DNA of 64,000 bases from Chrysomallon squamiferum. Its lineage: Eukaryota; Mollusca; Gastropoda; Neomphalida; Peltospiridae. The DNA is taken from NCBI GenBank assembly GCA_012295275.1, contig CM022665.1, positions 32,436,022-32,500,021 on the forward strand, in the 5' to 3' direction. Every line of letters begins with the position of its first letter. Positions within the stretch are counted from its first letter, which is position 1. Position numbers and translations under genes: made by a program. The notes beneath the pieces are model-generated. The model did not search any database. It saw only the letters and a list, made by a program, of their open reading frames with translations, and was not told where the DNA came from. Positions 46,260 through 58,001 of this stretch are shown in pieces.

Positions 46260-49200
46260 TCAGCTCATACTTTGATTAATTCTAGAATCAATGCTGTTTG
46301 AATTGCCTGTACTTCCATATAATGATTCTACTGGTCGATGCATCCTTTTTTCTAAAATTAGAGAAAATTATTCAAATATTAATCAAAAATTGGTGAACCC
46401 CCCCCCCCACACTAATAATACCTATAATCATAAACAAATCAAAGAACATTTCTCTAATAAAATCAAACTACAACATGCAAAGCTAAAGTATTTATAAATG
46501 AACAAATGTATAAGACTATGATAGTTAACAAATACTACTGTTGTAATTATATGTCATTTGAACTGTCATCATTATGTAATTCAGTTTGTGTATTTATGAC
46601 ATATATATACATATATATATATGGGTCATTCCATGTCAAATCACCCCAAAAAAATAAAATTTAAACCCGACCATCTCCAATGAGAAAGGCAAATAAATGG
46701 ACGGTATTATAAATATTATTAAAATTGTATAATCTAGATAGGTCTGTTTATATGTGTGTGCATATATATATATTTATATATGTATGGGTCATTCCGTGTC
46801 AAATCACCCAATGGATTAAACCCGACCGTCTCATATTTTTATGAAACTTGGTATACTTGTCGACTGGAATCCCACAGCACCAAATATGAAATTTTAGGCC
46901 AATCGGACTAGTGGTGTGGGAGATATGGCTCCCCGAATTTTGAGATTTTTGGCCAAAATTGGCGTGACCACCAAACTTTCAACCCTCATATCTCAGGAAC
47001 TACTGGGCCAATCTTCATAAAATTGGTATTGTTGAAAAGACAATATGACATGCCATTATTGTTCAGTTTGGAAAATTTGGTGGTCACTGACCTTTTTACC
47101 TTTGTTATGACCTTGAAATTGACACTGTGGATCATGTGACCTTGAGATGATTTTTACTGAAATTTAATCTCCCACATGTTAACTAAAACATATAAAGGTT
47201 TCCTGGGTGTAATATTTTTTGTTTAGCCACAATATAGATTTAAAAAATGCATACCTGCATGGATGATTCATACAATGCATTACAATGTACATTTTCTACA
47301 TGTATACATTTCTCTGAGACCAAATACTCATCTTTGGAGTTAAAACCCACCTGACATGTCTGAAGGAATGCCTGAAGGATGTGAAAAGATGCCAAATGGC
47401 ATGACATGTTCTACACATTACGGAAAAAGTGTTGTGATCCCCTTAATCGCCATCCAAGCACGCACTAGATATTTAAGAATTGTTAGCATGGGCACTTACA
47501 AATGATTAGTAAATCCAAAGACACTAGAGCCGAATCCTACCCAGAGCATGTGTAAATCTTGACTTTTCACACTTTACCATTGAAAGGACAATGAATGAAT
47601 TTGAAACAATGAATTACCTTGTGAAAAAAAGCCATGCTGTGAAGAAAGAGAAAGGGATTCTATCCCTCTGTGATAAGAAATAGTCCAATTTTATGAAAGT
47701 GATGAGAACAATAGAATGTGTCTGGGAATGAAGGACACAGTGAGCATTTGAAACAAAGATGGTGAGAAGGTTAAGCATCAAATTCATGTGAACTTTATGC
47801 GTATATGTAGGCCTACAATGTCTTACTCAGTGATCAAGAGAGATGGTGATTCCTAGCATCCAGAATTGATCATTCAGGTTTTAGTTAATCAGATGTTAAT
47901 TGCGGAAAAGGTGTTATTTTCAGGGATGTGCATTTTTTAAATCTATATTATGGCTAAACAAAAAATATTACACCCAGGAAACTTTTATATGTTTTAGTTA
48001 ACATGTAGGAGATTAAATTTCAATAAAGGTCATCTCAAGGTCACGTGATCCACAGTGTCAATTTCAAGGTCATAACAAAGGTCAAAAGGTCATGACCACC
48101 AAATTTTCCAAACTGAACAATAATGGCATGTCACATTGCCTTTTCAACAATACCAATTTTATGAAGATTGGTCCAGTAGTTCCTGAGATATGAGGGTTCA
48201 AATGTTGGTGGTCACCCATAGAGTTACCACAGGAGCCTTCCATTGAAGTCAAGAAGCAAAACTATGTGTGTTGTCTGTATGACAGTGAGGCATGGGTTGG
48301 ACTAGCTGAGGACATTTCAGAAGAGCATGGCAACCTTCTAAGTTATTTCACTGGCCAAACAAAGAAGACACTTGTTGGATTAGTGAAGGGGATATCTTCT
48401 GTGTGACTGATACACCTGCTATTGCATCTTCTTGATGGATGTACTCTTTGAGTAAAAAGGATGATGCTAGAATTGCAAGACTATGGGAGAGTGGGTTACT
48501 GAATGATTCTGTGACTGCAGAACTGGTGAGAAGACAATGAGGTAAGTAGTTTGATATCATATGATCATACATGTAGGCCTGCAATGTCTTACTCTGTGAT
48601 CAAGAGAGATTGTGACTCCTAGCATCCGGAATTGATCACACCCATTTTTGCCAAAAATCTCAAAATTCGGTGGGCCATATCTCCCACACCACTATCCAAT
48701 TGGCCTAAAATTTCAGATTTGGTGCTGTGGGATTCCAGTCAACAAGTATACCAAGTTTCATAAAAATCTGAGATGGTCGGGTTTAATCCATTGGGTGATT
48801 TGACACGGAATGACCCATATATATATATATATATATGCACACACACATAAACAGACCTATCTAGATTATACAATTTTAATAATATTTATAATACCGTCCA
48901 TTTATTTGCCTTTCTCATTTGTTTTTTGTTTTTAATTCTGAACAATTATATTTCAATAAATTCTTAATCCTCATATCAGTCATTTATATACAGAATAAAA
49001 TCAGTTTTTGAAGTTATAAAGATAAAACAAATTTTATTTATTACATTAACTGGCTGCTCTGTTAATCATAATGATACAGACATACACACACAAAGATATA
49101 ATAATATTAGAAACTTAACTGCAATATATTTATACTTACGCTTAATAATTTTCTTCTGGTATCTGCCTCCATACAATCGATGACAAATGTAAAAAACTGC

Positions 49201-51810
49201 TGGCAGAACACATATTACTGTTGAAATTAACAACACTGGTGCTACCTCTCCCTTCCTATGTGTGCAATTAAATCGTTGACTCCATATTATTCTTGAATAA
49301 TTCATCTGGAACAGAGGATACTACTTTAAGATTTAACACATCTTGTATCATGATTACAAACATAACACAAAAATAGAGATAACTAAATTTGATGTCCTCT
49401 TATTTTTATATAATCTGTCTGAAAATGGTAACAGTTAAAGTAGATGATCAAACTGAAATTTAAAAAATGACCATTGAAAATGCAGATATATTAATTTTTA
49501 TAATCAAAATAATTAGACACAATGTTATTGTCCAACAATTTTTTTTTATGTTAACAGATCACTAACTGTTACTTTTTTCTTTTTTCACAATTCGCAAATT
49601 ATGTAAAAAATAGTAAAATTAAAGAAATGCTAAATTAATTAAACAGCTATGACTGAATTATTTGTTCAAACCTACCATATCAACAACATCCATACATGCA
49701 TGATTCATTGTTGAATCCTGTACAGACTTGAAGTGTTTGTTCAAAGATCTGTAATGTTTTCTGCATTTATCACATACTGACACATTCTTCATCACATCTA
49801 TATCTGGATCCTTGTATAAAATAATATAAATAATGACATGAATATAGGATCTTTAAATATTCAATAGAATTACTACTACTAAAAGTGTAAAATATTATAA
49901 TTAGAAAACCAGTTATTTAAAACTGCAAGAAATATCAATGCATGTGTATTTTTTCTTTTAGTAAATGATTTTCTCATTGTATATGCTTACCTTCTGAAGA
50001 AACTAGTATGTGACTCAGGATAAAACTAACACCAACCCCAGTCTTTATGGCACAAAATAGTGGGTAAATATTAACTTCATTACTGACAGGATATTTATCA
50101 GTTTATAGTAACAATCAATATATTTTTTTTTCCCTTGAAAAATTCACAAATTCAGAATATTTTTCAACATTTACCAACCCAAAGATCAATTTATGTTTCT
50201 AGGTATATTACATGGCCTATTATAAATGAAATAATTATATTTATTAACAAACAACAATGTCTGATGTTTTCTATGGAGAAGGTGTTATATGTACTTAAAC
50301 AAATACAACTGTGAAAACAAGATGTCACTAACTTTCAACTTAGTTGTGTTAGTATCAATTTATATTTTAATATCATTAATTGTATGTGTGTGTGTATCTA
50401 AATGCTAAGTGGAACTAGAAACAGTTTTTTTCATGTTACCTCAATGGTGTCATTCAAACATTTAGACAGTTCACGATACAGACGCCGGAATTCTTCTGTA
50501 CTATTATTCAAAGTCACATTTACTGTTCCATTTTTAGGATCCTCAGTGACAGATGAAAAACAGTCTAAAAATATATTACATAAATTAACATGTTAATATT
50601 ACCGAACTAATCATGAGCAATTAAGAAATATAAATATTATGGCATAATAGCTAAGGTTAACAAATTTAATGAACATTTATTAAGACCCATACAAAATAAG
50701 GTTTTTATTTTAAGTACATTATTATTATCATTATTATTACCACAGATTGATACCTAATAACTAATTTATATTTTATGCTGAAGTGTAATTAAATAACCCC
50801 TCAATTAATGAATAACAGAATGACCCAATTAAACAATTTGTCAAGTAGACTAATTTTTATTCTGTTTTATGAGATAAACATGAATATCGCTCTTTCCGTA
50901 ATTAACGTCATGTTAGAAATAAACATTAGTGTTCATCTTCAATTTTAAACATATAAGTAATTTATAAAATGAACATTTAAATGAAGTGTATATGATTATT
51001 TATTAAAAAATTAATTCAAAATAGAAAAATATTTGAAAAGTTCTTTTATTACTTTGACAGTCAGATGTTCTCCATACTGACTTCATGTGATCATTGAGAA
51101 GTCGAATAACTTGTACTCTATCTGCACTGAGAAGTCGTTTGAAACATGGATTAGATTCATCATTCTGTATAGCAACAGAAAACATCATTAGATGAATATA
51201 CACCCTTACGACATTACTGTGTATGCATTTTTGTAAAATATTTTTTTTTGGTTATATTTGAAAATAGCCAACAATTTATAAATGTAATTTTATATGATTA
51301 TTAAGTTCTTCAAAAATTAATCACTAATTGAAATAACTGTATATTTATGGTCAAACAGGAACAGAGAACAAAATACATCGTTTAGTTTATATTTTTGAAG
51401 CATCGTTCTTTTATCAAAATATTTAATACTTATTAAAACATATGTATTTAAACACACAAAAATATCTGTAGAATTCTAGCTATAATAATAAATCTTACCA
51501 AATCCTGAAATACTGTTGAGGCCTTCTTGAAAGACTCTACACATGTTTCACAAAGTCTAAACGGTCGAGCATTTTGCACCAAACACCTAGTAAACACCGA
51601 CGAGTGATCAGCATATGCATTCAGAAAAGCTGCACAAGGTTTCTTTACTGTTTCATTTATAGGCCAGCTATAATTCCATACATAATCAGGAGATACCATT
51701 ACGTTATCTTTCATTTCATAGATCGACTGTATATAATTTGAAGCTTCAAATCCACGCAAGTTTACAATGCAGATAAGAAGTAATAAATACATATTAACAA
51801 TCCAGTACAT
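46260..51810 (-). CDS. OSTM1: Osteopetrosis-associated transmembrane protein 1 (ClC-7 beta subunit)
   Basis: Six minus-strand exons join in phase: 51810-51499, 51164-51053, 50564-50440, 49810-49676, 49305-49140 and 46351-46260, giving 313 residues (human about 334). The N-terminal MYWIVNMYLLLLICIVNLRG is a signal peptide. The luminal domain carries the family's paired cysteines (RCLVQNARPFRLCETC, SNPCFKRLLSADRVQV, SDCQNCFSS, SVCDKCRKHYRSL, HACMDVVDMMNYSR, FNCTHRKG) and many N-glycosylation sites. A single membrane helix (VAPVLLISTVICVLPAVFYI) leads to a short basic tail ending QSMS, encoded by a separate last exon. In vertebrates OSTM1 is the obligatory partner of the lysosomal chloride/proton exchanger ClC-7. 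The last intron (46352-49139) contains a rearranged transposon. The gene starts 676 bp from divergent MRPS31. Confidence 0.93.
46623..46676. mobile_element. Isolated terminal fragment of the GGGTCATTCC transposon
   Basis: GGGTCATTCCATGTCAAATC and a following degenerate AAACCCGACCATCTC match the first about 55 bp of the two larger copies, in the same orientation as the left end of the copy at 46786. Confidence 0.75.
46679..48919. repeat. Large inverted repeat enclosing the transposon copy
   Basis: Sequence 46679-46785 (starts AATGAGAAAGGCAAATAAAT) is repeated as a nearly perfect reverse complement at 48817-48919, outside both ends of the transposon. It includes the distinctive AATCTAGATAGGTCTG and its complement. 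Arms of about 105 bp plus the transposon's own inverted ends give a 2.2-kb palindrome-like structure within the last OSTM1 intron. Confidence 0.85.
46786..48816 (+). mobile_element. Rearranged DNA transposon, copy 1 (GGGTCATTCC termini)
   Basis: Inverted termini start GGGTCATTCCGTGTCAAATC and end with the complement. About 180 bp next to each end match (the CCAAGTTTCAT, GTGGGATTCCAGTC and CTCCCACACCA blocks). A further part of the left subterminal region (about 46960-47240) recurs inverted inside the element at about 47930-48215. Coding remnants are on the plus strand: about 47600-47790 retains a segment with HAVKKEKGILSLCDKK and MKDTVSI, broken by stops, and 48219-48410 retains the C-terminal segment ([16 protein letters not shown]) shared with copy 2. 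The middle of the transposase is absent. It is a dead, scrambled copy; no clean target duplication is seen (GTAT versus ATAT). Confidence 0.8.
49000..49139. other. Remainder of last OSTM1 intron
   Basis: AT-rich intron sequence leading to the donor (complement of ACTTAC at 49134-49139); nothing else recognised. Confidence 0.4.
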
Positions 51811-51974
51811 TGCTATTTTAAATGATATACTGTTCCAAGATAATTAATTCATAAATGGCTGCTGTTTAAGAAAAACTAAAAAGAACAGGAAATATTTATT
51901 TTTATTTTCTTCTTGAATCTCTTCCTTATCACTATCAGTATCACTATCAATGATTCGAGTGAGATATTTGCTAA

Positions 51975-52025
<51 letters not shown>

Positions 52026-52486
52026 CAAAAATCTAATTTTTAAGATAAATACTGTGAAACATAGTGAACTAGCAGTTCACATCGATAGTTTTCCGCGGTA
52101 TTTTAGATGATAATTAATCGTTAAGCAAGACGAAGTCAATGGCAAAGTGAAAGTGTCAAGTTTGAAGTTAAGTTGCGAATTCTAACTATTCACGTGCAAA
52201 GTTAATGAGGTTAAAAAATATGCGAGGGGTTACTTTTAGCTTATCAGATAACTAAATTTTCTCTTTTTTTCTCACCACCATATCCTAACAAACAAACCCC
52301 CACAATATAAAAAGGTCAAAGCTCATCAAAGCAACTGGTTGAAGAGAGATCTCTAAATCACCGGAAGTGAAATTAAAGTAGGAAAATGTCACGTGTAGTC
52401 TCCGTCAGATGAAGAGTCTTCAACGATAACAGATCTTGCTCGAACGAGACTACTCGCTGTAGGATTTCTTTTTGGGGGATGTAAAA
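51811..52486. promoter_or_regulatory. Probable bidirectional promoter of OSTM1 and MRPS31
   Basis: Only 676 bp separate the two divergent start codons. The region contains a consensus ETS-family site CCGGAAGTG at 52361-52369, common in promoters of mitochondrial ribosomal protein genes, and CACGTG E-boxes at 52191-52196 and 52390-52395. The second lies in GTCACGTG, the first eight bases of the CLEAR element bound by TFEB/MiT factors at lysosomal genes, which would suit OSTM1. A (TA)n tract lies at 51979-52021. No TATA box position could be chosen. Function is inferred from motif and position only. Confidence 0.6.
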
Positions 52487-55343
52487 ATGAATTCAACTTT
52501 GAAATGTGTGTGTTTTCTTCGAATGTTTTCCAAATACAGCAGGTATGAGGTCTAAGAGACAACATCTGTGTTACTGCATTTCTTTTATTTTTACAAAGTA
52601 ACTTAGTCGGAAATTGCAGAAAATGGATGATGTCAATGTCACGTTTTCACCTGACAGTGACATCTTTGACTTAAACTTTAAGTTAAGCTTTTAAAGAATT
52701 ATTCTAATAATAAACGGTTACATACATTATCATTACAATGATTATGATTATAACTGTTAAATAATAAAAGATGTGTTTTTAATATCTGTGAAGTAATATC
52801 AAGATAATTAAATTCCACAACAACTATGAGTACTTTCTTAGTATTAAATTATACATGACTTTTAATTGTGTTCTTTGATAATGCACCTAGTGGTGCATGT
52901 TGCTACGTACAACAGATGAATGGTCCAGTTACATATTACGATCAATTTTTTTTTTTGGGGGGGGTGATAGTAAATAATTAGGCCTACACGAAAATAACAA
53001 GCTTGTGAGTCTGTGAAGATACCAGTAGGCAATTGAAAATATTTCATTATTTCGGCTAATATCACAAAATCATGAACTGAAAATATAAACAATAAAACTA
53101 ATAAATAAATAAATTGGTAAGTTTTTTTATATATAGAAAATAATGTCACAACAAACAAAAAATTGACAGTGATGGCCTCCAAAATGTGTTTATAACCAAA
53201 GGTTGTTATTGTGATTATATTTGGAATAACAATAAGATTAGTTGTGATTAATAATCTTTAATCAAAGGATGCTTTTGGTATAAAATGATTTCCCCAAATA
53301 GGCAAACAGCATTCTTGTTTGAATACATATAATATTATATACTTTGGTATATACATTTCATTTATGTGAATTTTTTTAAACATCATCAGTCCTTCCTTGT
53401 TGTACATAAAGGGTATGGCAACTTCATCTAGTAGAAAATGGAATTTACCTGTGAAGAGATGACTCAACTCCTTTCCTTCGTTTTATTGAACCATTACAAT
53501 ATGTTATTTATGTCAGTTACTTTCATTAAGAAAATATTTTGAGATGATTTAACTTTATTAATATTTTTTTAAATATTTCAATATTTTTATTTTATTTTTA
53601 CAGTTAATATCAATGCTTAAAGAAGTAATAGATGAATAATAATTCATTAAGAGTGAAATACTTCTAAGATATTATTAAATGAAAAAAAATGTCACATTTT
53701 TAATTATTGCAGGTTACATGGAGGGCCAATAATTAACAGTAGACATATTGTTCGCCACATAATGTCAACCTCACAAGTCTGGAAATCAGATTCATCTAAG
53801 AAAAGCAGGGATACAGATCAAAGGTGACTTTTCCAAGTGTATTTTCATATTATATATTCATATTCACAGGAAACAGCCCTGAACATTTGTCACCTCCCAA
53901 AATATTAGTACATGTATGCATATAAATGAATATCTATTAAAGACTGTTGATTTTAATAGAATTATCAAAAAATTAAAAGAAAGTTTTCATTATTTCATTT
54001 CATTTAGAAAAAATCATATTCTAATAATGTGCAAAATATAAGGAAATGTAATCCTCTGGAAAGAATTAATAACCGGTAGTCAACATTCATAAGAAATTTA
54101 CCAGTTTCAGAGGTTGATTTTTAATTCTGTTTTTTGAATTTGAGAGTTCATTACGCATTACCTGATCATTCTATTGATTAAATAAAGTGCCATTTCATGA
54201 CTGACTGAACTCCTTTTTAATAATGATACATTATTCTGTAAAAGCCAAGCCAGTGATAAAAAGGTCATGTAAATATTGCTACAGCAGATTTTAAAAACAT
54301 TCAACAACAAGATGAATGCTCAGTTAGTGATCAAAGATAAATGATTTTTAAAATTATAATTAATTCATTTGAAACAGTTTTGTTCTTAATTAAAACCAAT
54401 TTTTTTTTTTTTTTTTTCTGTTATACATAAGATAAAACAAAAATTGTGATAATAAATTCTTAAAGTGTGTTTTATAATAGATCCATTATATATCAATCTT
54501 ACTGAACAGTATTTTACATTTATTTTGAAGTGATGATGGTCTGAATCCTGAACTGAAGGCAGCAGCCAAATCTGTGGCAGACAGCATGAAAGGAGAATCA
54601 GCAAAGGCTGAGTCTGACATTCTGCAGCAGTTGAAATCACATGCTAAAAACAACGTGAATCAGAAAGATGGACCTGAGTCGGTTAATCTTAATATGAAAC
54701 CAAATCAGACAATGAGGTGGGTCTGCTGGATGCTTTCATGAATAACAAGATCTGTGTAATTTGAGTTCAAGCTCAGTGTCTTTATTTACAAGATCTACCT
54801 AATTTGTGGTACAAGATACAGATTAAATTGCTTCTTTTCATGATTTTTGTTTTAACTGTTTATTTTTTTGCCCATTCAGTGGTAAAAGGCAATGGATTTG
54901 CAATTTCAATTTTCATCTCTTTAGTCAAGTTTTTTTTTTTTTAAGGTACAGCAGAAATTTTAAGTTTTTTAAATTGTTTTGGTTTTTTAAAACTGTTTAT
55001 CAGTCTTCTAAATTTATTTTATTACAGTGTATTAAATTGTAGGAACAAATAAAAAAACAAACAAAAAACCTCTTAGCTATGATTGTAATTAGAGATTTAA
55101 TTAATTTATTAAAACATAAAATTTTCATTAGTATTGTAATGTTTGTTTAATCAGTCAGTATATGTTTCTTTTTACAGTGATATCCTGTCTCAGATGCGTG
55201 TTCAGAAACAAGGACCAGAAAAAACTAGATCAGAAGGTAAATATTTTATATTTTAGTTTTATCAAAATATTTTGTTATCAAGATTGAAAATTAAAGATTT
55301 CATTGTTTATATATAAATTATAATGAATATTTTGTTTAGGAAG

Positions 55344-55375
<32 letters not shown>

Positions 55376-57332
55376 CACAGCTGATGAAATAAAAAGATAT
55401 AAATTGATTATCTAATTACTTTAGGGTCATTCCATGTCAAATCACCCAATGGGTTAAACCCAGCCGTCTCAGATTTTTATGAAACTTGGCATGGGAGATA
55501 TGGCCCCCTGAATTTTGAGATTTTTGACAAAAATAGGCGTGACCCACCAACCTTTAAACCCTCATATCCCAGGAACTACTGGGCCAATGTTCATAAAATT
55601 GGTATTGTTCAAAAGGCAATATAACAAGGATTTTGGGGTACACTGACCTTTTGACCTTTATGACCTTGAAATTGACCTTGTGGATCACGTGACCTTGAGA
55701 TGACCTTTATTGAAATTTAATCTCCCACATGTTAACTAAAACATATACAAATTTTCTGGGTGTAATATTTTTTGTTTAGCCACAATATAGATTTAAAAAA
55801 TGCATACCTACATGGATGATTCATACAATGCATTACAATGTACATTTTCTACATCTATACAATTTGAAACAACGAATTGAAGGAGGAAATAGTCCAATTT
55901 TGTGAAAGTGACAAGAACAGTAGAATGTGTCCGGGAATGAAGGATACAGTGAGCATTCGAAACAAAGATGGTGAGAAGGTTAAGCATCAGAAATGCCTAG
56001 TTCTCCTGCAAGGTGATTTTGCAGAAAATTTCTCATATGTGGTTCAGGAAAGTAAACTGGCTACCTTACATGGCATACTGCAGATTGGCTGATGGAACCC
56101 TCAAACACTGTAACATTTGTGTAGTGAGTGACACTAGGGGGCACACATCTGTAACTGTGTATGCTTTTTTGAGTGTTATTATTCCAAACCTTCAGACTGA
56201 GTTTCCTCATGTGAAAAAGATTAATTATTTCTCTGATGGAATTGGGGGGGATGGTGAAGAGGTTGCTGACAAAGGCCAGATTGCAGCGTCCTTGGACAGA
56301 CCCAATCCTGACCAATGAGACTATCACAGATTTCTGCATCAAGAATATTCCAGGCATTCACTTCTTCAACATCACACCAGACCACATAGCAAAGCTTGAG
56401 TTGGAACTACAAGGGAGGTTTCAAGTAGCCAAAGTGGTCAAGGGAACACAGCAGTTTCACCAGTTAGTTCCGTTATCTAAATCAAAGATACATGCCTACA
56501 AGCTGAGCCTGCAGAGTCACCCACCAGAACTAGTATCTGTCCAGGATTCTGAGGATGATATGATAGAGTTACCACAGGAGCCTTCCATTGAAGTCAAGAA
56601 GCAAAACTATGTGTGTTGTCTGTATGACAGTGAGGCATGGGTTGGACTAGCTGAGGACATTTCAGAAGAGCATGGCAACCTTCTAAGTTATTTCACTGGC
56701 CAAACAAAGAAGACACTTGTTGGATTAGTGAAGGGGATATCTTCTGTGTGACTGATACACCTGCTATTGCATCTTCTTGATGGATGTACTCTTTGAGTAA
56801 AAAGGATGATGCTAGAATTGCAAGACTATGGGGGAAGTGGGTTACTGAATGATTCTGTGACTGCAGAACTGGTGAGAAGACAATGAGGTAAGTAGTTTGA
56901 TATCATATGATCATACATGTAGGCATGCAATGTCTTACTCGGTGATCAAGAGAGATGGTGACTCCTAGCATCTGGAATTGATCACACCCATTTTTGCCAA
57001 AAATCTCAAAATTCGGGGGGCCATATCTCCCACACCACTGGTCTGATTGGCCTAAAATTTCAGATTTGGTGCTGTGGGATCCCAGTCAACAAATATACCA
57101 AGTTTCATCTGAGATGGTTGGGTTTAAATTGTTTTTTTGGGGGGGGGGGAGTGATTTGACATGGAATGACCCTTTATTATTTATCATTACAATATTTAGA
57201 TATTTATTATTTATTCTTGTTTTGTGTTTTTAAATTATTATCACTAATTTTACAGTTATTAATGTTTATTTATTTATTGTTAATGTTTGTATTTTTACAA
57301 ACATTTGAAATGATAATATTTAGTTTTATGAC

Positions 57333-57363
<31 letters not shown>

Positions 57364-57796
57364 GACAGAAAGGAAAACATCTGGAAAAGGTCCAGAACAG
57401 AAGAGAGTTCCAAAAGATTACACTAGCATAGGGTATGTTTAGTTTGGTCATTTTGCTTTTGGTTAGATATTCGTTATTAGATAGTTTAGGTCTGTAGGCT
57501 AAACTTTACTGTGTTTTTTGTGTTGGAAGGGTTAGTGTTTTTGTTTTAAATGCCATAAATATTTCCACAGTATTTTTTTGTTATTTGTGTTAATTTCACC
57601 ACAATGTTTACAGTATGCAAAATAGAGTTAATACATTTTGTTTTTCAAAGCTATAACATACAAATATTTTTTTGTAACTTTAGTTCAGCTATTGTCATAG
57701 TATAATCTATGATGTAATCTGTTTAATCCTTGTACCACTGTAGGTTAAGTAAACATAAACTACTTTTAAACTGTTATATGTTGTTTTATATTTATA

Positions 57797-57836
<40 letters not shown>

Positions 57837-57970
57837 TCTTCTTCTTTTTTTTTTAGAGATAACTACAGATTATTTGATGGACCAAGCCTCGGCATATTTA
57901 CAGTTTCCAAAGAAAAATCAAAAAGTAAGATTGCCCTTGCTCTATTTTGGCATTATTCATTGTATTTCTT

Positions 57971-58001
<31 letters not shown>

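Noticed and set aside
56061-56357. 98-codon minus-strand open frame inside transposon copy 2
   Set aside because: It is antisense to the recognisable transposase-like motifs and shows no features of its own.
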